Origin: Rhodospirillales bacterium | Lineage (GTDB): Bacteria; Pseudomonadota; Alphaproteobacteria; Micavibrionales; Micavibrionaceae | Direction: 5' to 3' | Assembly: GCA_023898785.1 (NCBI GenBank) | Contig: CP060239.1 | Coordinates: 124,001-188,000, forward strand | DNA length: 64,000 nucleotides | Part shown: one piece after another, positions 17,471-25,826 of the stretch | Position numbering within the stretch: the stretch's first letter is position 1 | Layout of the letters: each line of letters starts with the position of its first letter | The notes under the pieces: model-generated | Told to the model about the DNA's origin: nothing | Seen by the model: the letters and a program-made list of their open reading frames with translations, nothing else | The model's database searches: none | Position numbers and translations under genes: made by a program

Positions 17471-18319
17471 ATGGCAGCGTTCAAACATATGGCTGATTTT
17501 TCATCTTTCGCAAACGATAATTTTGTGCGTGGATATGGAGCACGCGCTCTGAGGGTGCTTGCACCTGTGAGTTTAGCGGTGCTTTTAAGTGCTTGCGCTT
17601 CGACTAAAGAGGTTATGGAGGAAAGTACAACGCCAAACTGTGTAGACCAGCAGACTTATACCAAGTTTATTAGCAAAACTGTGAAAGAGGATGTTGAAGT
17701 TTCTTCGAAGGATGGGAGTAGTAAAGTAGAGCAGCGTGAAAAAACGGTTGATAAGATCGTTGAGCGTTTCAGAATTAATAAGGGGTTCAATGAGCAATGT
17801 GAGGCCCACAAGATTTTGGTTCTTACGGCCGAGGCGCAACAGGACAACGAAGTTGGGATTATTGCAAGCATGGCTTTGTTGTTTTTGGCTTCCGGTCAGG
17901 ATGAAGCGACGCACCAGGCTATTACTGAGATGTTGCAGCGTTACGATAGCAGTTTAGAAAAGCTGACGGTTCGCGTTGATGAATTTGATAAAAAGCGTGC
18001 GATTGATTTCATCGATACGCAGGTGGGGGATTTGTATCATGGTAATGGCCAGCCAAATTATCCGGCGGTAGCGGCGATATTGGGGCTGTATGATCAGGAT
18101 TCTCAGCCGGAGGGCAAACGGCGCTATCCAAAGCTGGAGCAGGCGTTTTTGCGTGAGGTGATTGACGGGGCGCTGGTTGCGCGGGGGCTTGATATTGCAG
18201 AGCTTAAGCAAATGTATGAGGGGGCGCGGCGTAAAATAGGGTGCACGAGTGAAAAAATTGGCAGATATATGCAGACACGTTGTGAAGTGCAAGAGGATCT
18301 GCCGGTTTACGGGCCTTAA
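17471..18319 (+). CDS. Lipoprotein of unknown function
   Basis: A protein of 282 residues. An N-terminal extension precedes a hydrophobic stretch ending in a lipobox (LLSAC, Cys42). An internal ATG at 17489 would give a more usual signal length. The mature part is rich in charged helices (EDVEVSSKDGSSKVEQREKTVDKIVERF) and may be coiled coil near residues 75-110. Paired Cys near both ends (NCVDQQ, GCTSEK) could form disulfides. It is not recognised as a known family. Its stop nearly abuts the native stop of the converging 19681-21419 gene. Confidence 0.6.
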   Translation: MAAFKHMADFSSFANDNFVRGYGARALRVLAPVSLAVLLSACASTKEVMEESTTPNCVDQQTYTKFISKTVKEDVEVSSKDGSSKVEQREKTVDKIVERFRINKGFNEQCEAHKILVLTAEAQQDNEVGIIASMALLFLASGQDEATHQAITEMLQRYDSSLEKLTVRVDEFDKKRAIDFIDTQVGDLYHGNGQPNYPAVAAILGLYDQDSQPEGKRRYPKLEQAFLREVIDGALVARGLDIAELKQMYEGARRKIGCTSEKIGRYMQTRCEVQEDLPVYGP

Positions 18320-18405
18320 GACGGGCTCATGGCGCTGAGAGGTGGTCCCAAGAATTCGGACAGTGAGTTAAGCTACGATCTATGACCGAAGGAGGGTCAT
18401 GGATT

Positions 18406-18717
18406 ATGAGCAAGACAAGGAAGAACTACCCGGCGAAGTTTAAAGCGCAGGTTGCGCTGGCGGCGTTGCGGGAGGACGCGCCGATCACGGAGCTGTCATC
18501 CCGTTACGGGGTGCATGCGACGGTCATTCACCGTTGGAAGAAGGAGGCTCTGGCTGCGCTGGAGGCGGGTTTTGCGGGCAAGCTGGAATCGCGAGCGGAC
18601 GCGCATAACGCCGAGGTCAGGGACTTGCACGCCAAGATCGGACAGCTGACAGTGGAACGTGATTTTTTAGCCGATGCCTCCGCCCGGTTGCGGTCCGGGG
18701 GCGGCAGGAAATGGTAG
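18406..18717 (+). CDS. IS3-family transposase OrfA
   Basis: A protein of 103 residues with an N-terminal helix-turn-helix (KFKAQVALAALREDAPITELSSRYGVHATVIHRWKKEA). A leucine-rich coiled coil follows (RDLHAKIGQLTVERDFL), the normal OrfA layout for DNA binding and multimerisation. ATG 18406 is preferred because AGGAGGG lies 9 nt upstream; an ATG at 18382 is in frame. It overlaps orfB in the -1 frame at ATGGTAG, so orfB may be made by coupling or frameshifting. Confidence 0.92.
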   Translation: MSKTRKNYPAKFKAQVALAALREDAPITELSSRYGVHATVIHRWKKEALAALEAGFAGKLESRADAHNAEVRDLHAKIGQLTVERDFLADASARLRSGGGRKW

Positions 18718-19616
18718 ACCCGTCCAATGACAATATCGGCATCGCGGCGCAGTGCCGGTTGCTGGGGATCAGCCGCTCTGGCTGGTATTACGAGCGGCGC
18801 GGGGAGAGCGCGGACAATTTGGCGCTGATGCGGCTGATTGACGCGCAATTCCTGCAAACCCCGTTTTACGGGTCCCGTCAGATGGCCCGGCATCTGCGCC
18901 GTCAGGGGTACGAGGTAGGCCGCACCCGCGTGCGGCGTCTGATGCGCCTGATGGGAATCGAGGCGGTCTATCAAAGGCCGCGCACTTCGATGCCGCATCC
19001 CGGCCACCGGATTTATCCCTACCGGCTCAAGGGGCTCACGATCACCCGCCCGAACCATGTATGGTGCGCGGATATCACGTACATCCCTGTCAAACGCGGG
19101 TTTTTGTATCTGGTAGCGATCATGGACTGGGCCAGCCGGAAGGTGCTGGCCTGGCGGCTGTCGAACACGATGGAAACGCGCTTTTGCGTGGAGGCGCTGG
19201 AGGAAGCCATCGCCCGCTACGGGCCGCCGGAGATCTTCAATACCGATCAGGGCAGCCAGTTCACGGCGGACGCGTGGACGGGCGTCCTGAAAGAAAACGG
19301 GATCGCGATCTCGATGGACGGCAAGGGCCGCTGGATGGACAATGTGTTCATCGAGCGGCTGTGGCGGAGTCTGAAATATGAATGCGTGTATCTGAACGCG
19401 TTCGAGAGCGGCCTGCAAGCCAGGCGGGATATCGGGCGCTGGCTGGCGTTTTACAACGCGCAGAGGCCGCATTCGGTATTTGATGGACAAACCCCGGACG
19501 ACGTTTATGATGAACGAAATTTTGTTTCTCCGGCCTCGGGCTTGCCGCCTCCGCCTAACGGCTCCGGCGGCCGCGCCCTTCACCCGGAGAAACAAAACCA
19601 CAGGCAGGCGGCATGA
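18711..19616 (+). CDS. IS3-family transposase OrfB (DDE integrase)
   Basis: A protein of 301 residues. An N-terminal helical region (IGIAAQCRLLGISRSGWYYE) is followed by the rve integrase core. The catalytic triad is visible: Asp in WCADITYIP, Asp in FNTDQGSQFT, and Glu in NVFIERLWRSLKYE. The C-terminus ends in YNAQRPHSVFDGQTP and then a short low-complexity tail. All motifs are intact, so the protein is probably active. It catalyses cut-and-paste or copy-out transposition of the element. Confidence 0.94.
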   Translation: MVDPSNDNIGIAAQCRLLGISRSGWYYERRGESADNLALMRLIDAQFLQTPFYGSRQMARHLRRQGYEVGRTRVRRLMRLMGIEAVYQRPRTSMPHPGHRIYPYRLKGLTITRPNHVWCADITYIPVKRGFLYLVAIMDWASRKVLAWRLSNTMETRFCVEALEEAIARYGPPEIFNTDQGSQFTADAWTGVLKENGIAISMDGKGRWMDNVFIERLWRSLKYECVYLNAFESGLQARRDIGRWLAFYNAQRPHSVFDGQTPDDVYDERNFVSPASGLPPPPNGSGGRALHPEKQNHRQAA

Positions 19617-19637
19617 CAATAACCAACCGATCGTAGC

Positions 19638-21419
19638 TTAACTTCGCCGCAAAGCTGGCCGAAGAACCGAGACCACCTCTCTGGTTGGTTGTATGGGGGG
19701 CTGCGTTTTAGCAACGGCCCGAGCGTCGGTTTCCGGTTGATCAAAGCTTGGATCGTTGGCGGCGTTTTCCGGGCCGCAGACTTTTCCAAATTCACAACTG
19801 AGTGATGGAGTGCCTTTCCCCGGGGACGGTGCGTTGGCGATGGCTTCGATGCTGGGCTGGTTTTCCATGTCGAGATGGGCCGTTGCGGCGGCGCGGGTGC
19901 CTCGGCCGATGTCGCCGTCAAAGGCTATGCCTTCTTTGGCTTTTAGGAATGCCTGAGTTTCGTAGGCTTCTTTTGAGAAATCCTTTATTTCGCCGTTGAG
20001 GGTTTTTGTTGCCAGAATCCGGCCTTTTTCTGCGGCTTCGGGGCTGAGGGCGACGATTTCCTGCAGATTTTCGGCGTTTTGTTTCCAATCATCGGCGACA
20101 TAATCATCGCCCAGAACTGTGCCGACGCAGCTCTGCGTTTTGGTGCCGGGATCGCCGTCAATCGCGAGGTTGGCGTCGCTGAGCAGATTGCATGATGCCT
20201 GGGCAAGCCGGACGTCATCCGCTGTGCCGGTGGGGCTTGCCTTGGCGATCATGGTTTTGCCGGGGCTGTCTTGAAGGTATGGATTGACCGGGGGCGGTGC
20301 TCTTCCATTGAGTTCGGCAATATATTGCTGGCCAGCGCCGTCTTTTTCATCTTGCAGCAGCTTGGTCATGGCGACGGTTTCGTTTATGCCGCCTTTCATC
20401 TCAAGTTTATCAAGCCCTACGTGAACGAAGAATTCGCTGGCGTTCCCTTCGCTGTCTGCACCGGGGTTCCATACGGTTACGGATCCGGCAACGCTGGCGG
20501 AATATATCGTTTGGCCGTCAAGTTCGGCTTTAATACGTTCATAGTCCTGACGTGATACGGTCAAGGTGTGTTCGACTTCGACATTTATTTTAGCGTTGAT
20601 CTGATATTCGCCGGAAAAGGTGACTTTTGCATCGATGAGCGCCGGGGCAGGCCCTGAGTAACCCTTATGTGCTTCTTCCGGGTTAAGCTGAGTAAATGGA
20701 TCAACGCTTTTTTCAACTGGAGCAGCAGGCGGCAGGGGTGTTGTATCGGAGATAACGCCTGACATGTCTGGATTCTTTGCCGTGTCGAGGGAGGCGAAAG
20801 ACAGACCGGCTGGCGCGTTGCCGAGGTCGGCCATTGCGTTTCCAAGGTTTGTTTCTTCTTGGTGTTTGAAAGCGAAGCTCGGTATTTCCTCGCTCTTTTC
20901 AATCCAGAAGGCTTTGCCTGAGACTTTTAGCGGGTCCTCTACTTTTTCGTTGTAGAAGTTCAAGTCTGTTTTGACGTTGTGAGAGAGCTTATAGCCTGCT
21001 GGTCCAAGTTCTTCGCCCGGCTTGGCCATTTCTACCAGAATTGTGCCTTTGACATTGACTTCGAAATCCAGACCAACCAGCCATTCTTCTTCAAGAGGCG
21101 CGAAAACGGCGCCGACTGTTCCGCCGAGTGTAGGAAGTGTTGTCTGTGTCAGGTTTTCGAAACGAAATTGTCCTGTTTTTCCGTCTACGGGGGCGGTGTG
21201 AAACCCGTCTTTTGTCCCTATTTTATTCCAAAAGTTAGTGTCGGGTCCCATGTCTGCGGCATAGCCTTGAAGGAGAGAGTTTTTCATGCCTTCGTTGGCG
21301 AAATTGGCTAATCTGGCGGTTTGCTCGGCGGTAGGCGGGGCGATTGTGTCTGCCCAGACGGTGTTGTTACCGCCCAGTTTTTTTATATATTCCTCTGCAA
21401 TATGGGTGTTTTCCGCCAT
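19638..21419 (-). CDS. Large protein with peptidoglycan-binding-like motifs; C-terminus replaced by IS sequence
   Basis: A protein of 593 residues, not recognised as a whole. The first 400 residues contain repeated beta segments (VEVEHTLTVSRQDYERI, GSVTVWNPGADSEG). The C-terminal third has two patterns like PG_binding_1 repeats (NLAIDGDPGTKTQSC and GIAFDGDIGRGTRAAATAHL), suggesting cell-wall contact. There is no clear signal peptide. The last 14 residues come from the inserted IS. Without it the frame would end six residues after IQPT, at 18316-18318. Loss of function is therefore unlikely. Confidence 0.6.
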   Translation of the reverse strand: MAENTHIAEEYIKKLGGNNTVWADTIAPPTAEQTARLANFANEGMKNSLLQGYAADMGPDTNFWNKIGTKDGFHTAPVDGKTGQFRFENLTQTTLPTLGGTVGAVFAPLEEEWLVGLDFEVNVKGTILVEMAKPGEELGPAGYKLSHNVKTDLNFYNEKVEDPLKVSGKAFWIEKSEEIPSFAFKHQEETNLGNAMADLGNAPAGLSFASLDTAKNPDMSGVISDTTPLPPAAPVEKSVDPFTQLNPEEAHKGYSGPAPALIDAKVTFSGEYQINAKINVEVEHTLTVSRQDYERIKAELDGQTIYSASVAGSVTVWNPGADSEGNASEFFVHVGLDKLEMKGGINETVAMTKLLQDEKDGAGQQYIAELNGRAPPPVNPYLQDSPGKTMIAKASPTGTADDVRLAQASCNLLSDANLAIDGDPGTKTQSCVGTVLGDDYVADDWKQNAENLQEIVALSPEAAEKGRILATKTLNGEIKDFSKEAYETQAFLKAKEGIAFDGDIGRGTRAAATAHLDMENQPSIEAIANAPSPGKGTPSLSCEFGKVCGPENAANDPSFDQPETDARAVAKTQPPIQPTREVVSVLRPALRRS

Positions 21420-21493
21420 TTTACGCCCTTAACTCAATTCTACTGCACCTGCGGAGCAGATATAGTTTTGCACCTTATTATCGGTGAATTTCG

Positions 21494-21508
21494 TTAATAA
21501 AGTGTTAG
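21494..21508 (-). promoter_or_regulatory. Possible degenerate CtrA box (CTAA-N7-TTAAC on the minus strand)
   Basis: The minus strand reads CTAA, seven bases, then TTAAC: one mismatch from the CtrA consensus. It is about 75 bp upstream of the start of the large minus-strand gene at 21419. Chance matches at this level are expected in AT-rich DNA, so this is only a candidate. Confidence 0.25.
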
Positions 21509-21566
21509 GATATGCTTGAAAGTCGCTGTGTTTGCAGTGTTTCGGGTCTCTGAGTCGGGAGTGTGT

Positions 21567-21932
21567 TCAGGTGGACAGCAAGGTTTCCACTTGTTCTACG
21601 AGATCGTTGAGGTGGAAAGGTTTGGACAGGACTTTGGTTTTTTCCCGGTCCAGGTCTTCGCGTTCCATGGCTACGGCGGCAAAGCCGGTGATAAACATGA
21701 TTTTGATTGAAGGATGAGTTTTTGTGGCTTTGTTGGACAGCTCAACACCATCCATGCCGGGCATGACAATATCGCTGAGGAGTAAATCGATGGGGGGGTT
21801 GCTTTCTTCTATAATTTTCAGGGCATCAATGCCGTTATAGGCGATTTGTACATTATGGCCGGCTTTTTCCAGCGCGAGTTGGAGGAAGCTGCACATTGAT
21901 TGGTCGTCTTCGGCAATGAGAATGTGGGCCAT
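21567..21932 (-). CDS. cpdR: Single-domain response regulator CpdR
   Basis: A receiver of 121 residues with no output domain. The acidic pair is in ILIAEDD, the phospho-acceptor is Asp54 in LLLSDIVMPGMDG, and the conserved Thr is in MFITGFAAVAME. The conserved Lys is in VLSKPFH. The sequence IVMPGMDG...MFITGFAAVA...KVLSKPFHLNDLVEQVE is characteristic of CpdR. CpdR is a CckA-ChpT-controlled protein that delivers substrates such as CtrA to ClpXP in alphaproteobacteria. The CtrA-type box upstream of flp makes this link relevant. Confidence 0.88.
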   Translation of the reverse strand: MAHILIAEDDQSMCSFLQLALEKAGHNVQIAYNGIDALKIIEESNPPIDLLLSDIVMPGMDGVELSNKATKTHPSIKIMFITGFAAVAMEREDLDREKTKVLSKPFHLNDLVEQVETLLST

Positions 21933-21943
21933 AGTCGTTTCCT

Positions 21944-22996
21944 TTATCGTGTTTGGAGGATTTTATTCAGTATCATGTCTTCATATTGGGCAGCGGCATG
22001 TTGCCACGTATATTCTTTATGCACATGGGTGGTGCGTTTTTCCAAGTCTTTGTTTTGCAGAGCGGTTTTTGCGGCCAGGCTTAAGTTCGTGTCGTGCAGA
22101 GAGCCGAGAAAATCTTTTGTGATAATGTCTTTGGGGCCGGTTACATTATAAGCGGCGACCGGCAGGCCGCAGGCCAGCGCTTCGATCAGGACGATGCCGA
22201 ATGTGTCTGTGCGTGAGGGGAAAACAAACAGGTCGGCGGAGCGGTAGTGTTCTACAAGCTCAGCGCCGGTTTTTTTGCCGACGAAGAGCGCATCGGGATA
22301 TTTTTGTTCCAGTTCGGCTTTTTGCGGACCGGTGCCGACAATGACTTTACTTCCCGGCCAATCCATTTTGAGGAAGTCTTCGATGTTTTTTTCAATGGCG
22401 ATGCGTCCGACATACAGGGCGATCGGACCTTTGAGATCATGAAAAAGTGTTTTTTCTCCTGGAGTGAATGTATCGAGACAAGCGCTGCGCGTGACGCGGT
22501 GCATCGGGTTTTGAAAGCCCCAGTTTTTCAGCGTTTCTTCAAGGCTTCCGGTGGCGACGGTCATGCCGGAAGAGGGGGCATGGAAACGACGGACGTAATT
22601 CACGACGCGGGCATGGACGAAATCGTGTGATGAGGGCAAAATTTGTGCGGCGCGCTGGGCGACATATTCCGGGAAACGGGTGTGGAAAGCGGTTGAAAAG
22701 CGACGTTCATTGCGCAGGCAATATTTGCGTCCAGCCCAGCCGAGAGGTCCTTCGGTGGGAAGGTGAATATGGTCGGGGTTATATTTTTTTATTATGCGTT
22801 GCAGTTTTCGGTAGGGGGCTATGGCCAGTCTGATTTCTTTATAGCCGGGCATGGGCACGCTCATGGGAAAATCTGCCGGGCCGATGACTTTGACAGTGTG
22901 GCCCAGTTTTTGCATTTCTTGACTAATATGTTCATAGGTGCGCACAACGCCGTTAATTTGCGGGTGCCAGGCATCGCTGATAATCAAGAGTTTCAT
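21944..22996 (-). CDS. GT4-family glycosyltransferase (MgtA/SQD2-like)
   Basis: A protein of 350 residues from ATG 22996 (MKLLIISDAWHPQINGVVRT); an upstream in-frame TTG is less plausible. The N-terminal Rossmann half shows the GT4 glycine motif (ISDAWHPQINGV). The C-terminal half has the donor-binding motif SRTDTFGIVLIEALACGLPVAAY and VGRIAIEKN. This subgroup includes glycosyltransferases acting on membrane lipids, such as mannosyl and sulfoquinovosyl diacylglycerol transferases. The substrate is unknown. It lies 11 nt upstream of cpdR on the same strand. Confidence 0.85.
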   Translation of the reverse strand: MKLLIISDAWHPQINGVVRTYEHISQEMQKLGHTVKVIGPADFPMSVPMPGYKEIRLAIAPYRKLQRIIKKYNPDHIHLPTEGPLGWAGRKYCLRNERRFSTAFHTRFPEYVAQRAAQILPSSHDFVHARVVNYVRRFHAPSSGMTVATGSLEETLKNWGFQNPMHRVTRSACLDTFTPGEKTLFHDLKGPIALYVGRIAIEKNIEDFLKMDWPGSKVIVGTGPQKAELEQKYPDALFVGKKTGAELVEHYRSADLFVFPSRTDTFGIVLIEALACGLPVAAYNVTGPKDIITKDFLGSLHDTNLSLAAKTALQNKDLEKRTTHVHKEYTWQHAAAQYEDMILNKILQTR

Positions 22997-23091
22997 CGGG
23001 TTTGTCGTGCTTTCCTGCAATGGTCTTTTGTTACTGGCATAGACATTTGTCGCTGTCAATTTTATAGTCTTTCAAAGGCTTTAAAGGTTTC

Positions 23092-24438
23092 GTGAAAATG
23101 ATAAACAGGCTGGTTTTGTTTTCTGCATTTGTCGGTGTTTTTGCGCTGTGGTCTGGCGGTGTATGGGCACAAAACTGCGATATTCAGTATGAGGCGATTA
23201 TAAAGCTGCGGGCGCCGACGTTGGGGTCCTATAATGTGTGGGACAGTGTGCATGGGGAAATTCCTACGCATGAGCGGTTCAAGAGTGCTTTGGTTAACGA
23301 AACAGGGACGGTTCTGGCTGCCGGTGAGCGCGTTCTTCCTGCTAAAGGGGATCGTAAGGATTTGTTGTTGGTCGAGATTGGGCGCAATGGCCGGGTGTTG
23401 TGGGAGAAGGATTATGAGGTGCCGGGGCTGGCAGAGCTTGTGAAGGTTTTGCCGCACGATAAGGGTATGGTTATGCTTGCGAATATCACGCCTCCAAAAG
23501 GACGGCAGCATATCTGGCTTGGGGTATTCAATTTACAAGGTGATTTGCTGTTCAGCAAGGTGGTGCGCGATCCAGGTAATCATTTGCGTGGGCATGATAT
23601 GGAGCCCAGTGCGTCTGGTCAGTCTTTTGTGATCGCGGCGTCGGCATCATCACCAAAAGAGGATAAACCTGATTGGTCGGTATTATACCGCGTGAACAGT
23701 GCTGGCGTGGTGATTGCGGATCATGCGTTTGTAATTGGTTCGGAAAATGCTGTTTATGATTTATATCCAATGAAAGATGGCGGCTATGTAGCGAGCGGCT
23801 CTATTGATAATGCTATTGGGCGTAAGACGGGATGGGTTATGCGCATAGCCGAGGATCTTAATATGATGTGGCAGAAGTCTTATCCGCGCGGTGCGGCGGC
23901 TGAGATCGTACGGGCGCATGAGATGCTTGCCGATACTCTGGCGGTTGTCGGTAGCGCGTTGCCGATGGGTGACGGCAACCGTGCAGCCTGGGTTATGGTT
24001 GTGAATGATGCAACCGGCGATGTGGTCTGGCAGCGCTATCTCAACGGCTCTTTACATTTTGATGGACGTGATGTGATGGTGAGTGAGGATGGTTTAATCA
24101 GTGTGCTTATTGATGGTCAGACTCCTGAGGGCAGTGAAGAGATAGAGCATGTGCGTTTATTGACGTTAAATCCGCGTGGCGTGCTGTTTTCGAGTGACGA
24201 GTTTTTTAATGGTGAAGCGGTGGATGCTTACGCGTTGATGGCCAGTAAAGGGGCGGAGCGGTTGATTATTGGTGAGACGCGCGTTGCATATAAAATTGAG
24301 CACAGCAGGGCCATAAATGAGCAGGGACCGGAGATTCCCGATGAGGTTGTGCGTAGTCAGGAAGGGTGGGTGGTTGCGGCTACGGGGGTTGATCCGTATC
24401 CGGATCCTTGTCGGCAAAGAGAGCGGGTGATGCCGTAA
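23092..24438 (+). CDS. Exported beta-propeller-like protein of unknown function
   Basis: A protein of 448 residues with a signal peptide (about 1-26, ending WAQ). Repeating units of about 50 residues follow, each with a pattern like GxVLWEKDYxVxG...GMVMLA or GWVMRIAEDLNMMWQKSYPRGAAAE. These resemble blades of a PQQ/WD-like propeller. Cys near both termini may form a disulfide. It is predicted to be periplasmic or secreted, with binding rather than catalysis likely. It starts after the divergent glycosyltransferase and lies 1 nt before rluD, so the two may be co-transcribed. Confidence 0.6.
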   Translation: MKMINRLVLFSAFVGVFALWSGGVWAQNCDIQYEAIIKLRAPTLGSYNVWDSVHGEIPTHERFKSALVNETGTVLAAGERVLPAKGDRKDLLLVEIGRNGRVLWEKDYEVPGLAELVKVLPHDKGMVMLANITPPKGRQHIWLGVFNLQGDLLFSKVVRDPGNHLRGHDMEPSASGQSFVIAASASSPKEDKPDWSVLYRVNSAGVVIADHAFVIGSENAVYDLYPMKDGGYVASGSIDNAIGRKTGWVMRIAEDLNMMWQKSYPRGAAAEIVRAHEMLADTLAVVGSALPMGDGNRAAWVMVVNDATGDVVWQRYLNGSLHFDGRDVMVSEDGLISVLIDGQTPEGSEEIEHVRLLTLNPRGVLFSSDEFFNGEAVDAYALMASKGAERLIIGETRVAYKIEHSRAINEQGPEIPDEVVRSQEGWVVAATGVDPYPDPCRQRERVMP

Positions 24439-24439
24439 T

Positions 24440-25432
24440 ATGGATGAGTGCTCAGATAAAGAAAAAGATACGTTACGTTTTATAATTAGTGAAGAGCAGG
24501 TGGGGCAGCGGCTTGACAAGGCTTTGGCTGCTTTAGCGGATGGTTTTTCGCGTTCGCGTCTGCAAGGTATAATTCAGGACGGTGCGTTGCATTTAAACGG
24601 GCTGGTGTGTCGTGATGTATCGCATAAAGTTTCGCTTGGCAGCGTTATTGAGATTGAGATTCCTCCTGTGGAAGAGGCGGCCCCGCAACCTGAAAAAATC
24701 GCTCTTAATGTTATTTATGAAGATGAGGACGTGCTGGTGATTAATAAGCCGGCCGGGTTGGTGGTGCATCCGGGGGCAGGTAATGCCAGCGGGACTTTGG
24801 TCAATGCTTTGTTATATCATTGCGGGGAAAGCCTGTCGGGGATTGGCGGTGTGGCGCGTCCGGGGATTGTCCATCGGCTTGATAAAGATACAAGCGGGTT
24901 GATGGTGGTGGCCAAGCACGACCGGGCGCATCAGGGGCTGGCGGCGCAACTTGAGGACCGGTCTTTAAGCCGGATTTATGAGGCTTTGGCGCTTAAAGTT
25001 CCGGTGCCGGTTAAGGGTGTTGTGGATATGCCGATAGGGCGGGACCCTCGAAATCGCTTAAAAATGAGTGTGAAGGGGCAAAATGCCAAGCCGGCGCGTA
25101 CGCATTACCGGGTTTTGAAAGCTTATGGAGAGGCGCTTAGCCTGGTGGAATGTAAGCTTGAGAGCGGGCGAACGCATCAGATTCGGGTGCATATGCAGGC
25201 ACTTAAGCATCCTTTGATCGGTGATCCGCTTTATCGCGCGCAGGATACGGCGGTGCGCGGGGCTATGAAAAAGGCCGGTTATGAAGAAGATGTTATTATG
25301 GCCGCATTGAATTTTCCCAGACAGGCATTGCATGCGAAAAGTATTTCATTTGTGCACCCGCTCAGTGGTGAGGTGCATAATTATGAAGTTGATGCTCCAG
25401 ATGATTTTTTTAACCTGTTGAAAAAACTGTAA
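24440..25432 (+). CDS. rluD: 23S rRNA pseudouridine synthase RluD
   Basis: A protein of 330 residues. An N-terminal S4 RNA-binding domain (about 12-75; QRLDKALAALADGFSRSRLQGII) is followed by the RluA-family catalytic domain. The active-site motif HRLDKDTSGL begins at His145 with catalytic Asp148. LESGRTHQIRVHMQ and HPLIGDPLY complete the signature. The S4 domain and length fit RluD, which modifies helix 69 of 23S rRNA (positions 1911, 1915 and 1917). RluC is the main alternative. The start is 2 nt after the upstream stop. Confidence 0.9.
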   Translation: MDECSDKEKDTLRFIISEEQVGQRLDKALAALADGFSRSRLQGIIQDGALHLNGLVCRDVSHKVSLGSVIEIEIPPVEEAAPQPEKIALNVIYEDEDVLVINKPAGLVVHPGAGNASGTLVNALLYHCGESLSGIGGVARPGIVHRLDKDTSGLMVVAKHDRAHQGLAAQLEDRSLSRIYEALALKVPVPVKGVVDMPIGRDPRNRLKMSVKGQNAKPARTHYRVLKAYGEALSLVECKLESGRTHQIRVHMQALKHPLIGDPLYRAQDTAVRGAMKKAGYEEDVIMAALNFPRQALHAKSISFVHPLSGEVHNYEVDAPDDFFNLLKKL

Positions 25433-25441
25433 AAAATACAC

Positions 25442-25502
25442 TTACATAAAATTTTACATAAAATTTTGATAATTTTATTGTATTTACATAAAATTTTATG
25501 TA
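25442..25502 (+). promoter_or_regulatory. AT palindrome cluster, likely operator
   Basis: The 18-bp perfect palindrome TACATAAAATTTTATGTA lies at 25485-25502. Two overlapping half copies (TTACATAAAATTTT) lie at 25442-25467. A one-mismatch version is upstream of the FecR-domain gene at 43377-43396, and a weaker one is upstream of the PEP-CTERM-like gene at 39605-39619. Symmetry and placement suggest a dimeric regulator. The regulator is unknown. Confidence 0.55.
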
Positions 25503-25627
25503 TTCTGAAGATATAAGGTCAGTGCGTAAGACCAAATCTGAGCAAGGGGGGCAGGGCAAAATAGGCCCCCCGCTTGAGACATAAGAGATCCGATTTTATC
25601 AAGTGAGTAAATAAATAAAGCGGACGA

Positions 25628-25756
25628 ATGGCGGAGGAAATTAAAGCAATATTAGCAGGGTTTTTGAATCTCCTTTTAAGACTGCTACAATTTAAGACTA
25701 CTACATTTAATGAGACATACTTTTTAAGACTACTTCATCCGATCTGGTACCTCTAA
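25628..25756 (+). CDS. Possible 42-residue small protein
   Basis: An ATG ORF of 42 codons that ends 2 nt before a strong terminator. The product begins MAEEIKAILAGFLNLLLRLL and is amphipathic to hydrophobic in its first half and Tyr/Leu/Trp-rich at the end. A weak purine-rich stretch (AGCGGACG) precedes the start. Because the ORF contains three related direct repeats, the repeats rather than the peptide may be the functional part. Coding status is uncertain. Confidence 0.35.
   Translation: MAEEIKAILAGFLNLLLRLLQFKTTTFNETYFLRLLHPIWYL
25674..25737 (+). repeat. Three short direct repeats (TTTAAGACTRCTNCA)
   Basis: Units start at 25675, 25691 and 25723 and read TTTAAGACTGCTACA, TTTAAGACTACTACA and TTTAAGACTACTTCA. 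Spacing is 16 and 32 nt, so a fourth position may have been lost. They lie inside the possible 42-codon ORF and could be protein- or RNA-binding sites. Confidence 0.6.
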
Positions 25757-25783
25757 AACCGCCCCTTGGGGCGGATTTTTTTG
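25756..25783 (+). terminator. Strong Rho-independent terminator
   Basis: CCGCCCC (25759-25765) pairs with GGGGCGG (25768-25774) around a TT loop, preceded by AAAA and followed by seven T residues. No annotated large gene ends here, so it must terminate a short upstream transcript or late rluD read-through. Confidence 0.85.
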
Positions 25784-25826
25784 TCTGTTCTAGCAGATTA
25801 AGCAAGATTTTGTTAAGCTTTATGCG

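Larger units (their letters stand above)
18338..19680 (+). mobile_element. IS3-family insertion sequence, copy 1
   Basis: A 1343-bp element with two overlapping ORFs (orfA, orfB) and imperfect terminal inverted repeats. The ends are AGAGGTGGTC...GACCACCTCT, with a further inner match TTAAGCTACGATC. It is flanked by a 3-bp direct repeat CTG (18335-18337 and 19681-19683). Base composition is clearly more GC-rich than its surroundings. A nearly identical copy lies at 34689-36031. Both arrangements are typical of a recently active IS3-family element. Confidence 0.93.

Noticed and set aside
18528..19619. A 363-codon minus-strand reading frame inside the IS3-family element (and again at 34879-35970)
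   Set aside because: It lies fully opposite intact orfA/orfB, is Arg/Pro/His-rich and has no family pattern. It is a product of high GC in the element.
25674..25737. Three short repeats considered as a CRISPR array
   Set aside because: The units are only 15 bp with unequal spacing of 16 and 32 nt, and no cas genes are nearby.
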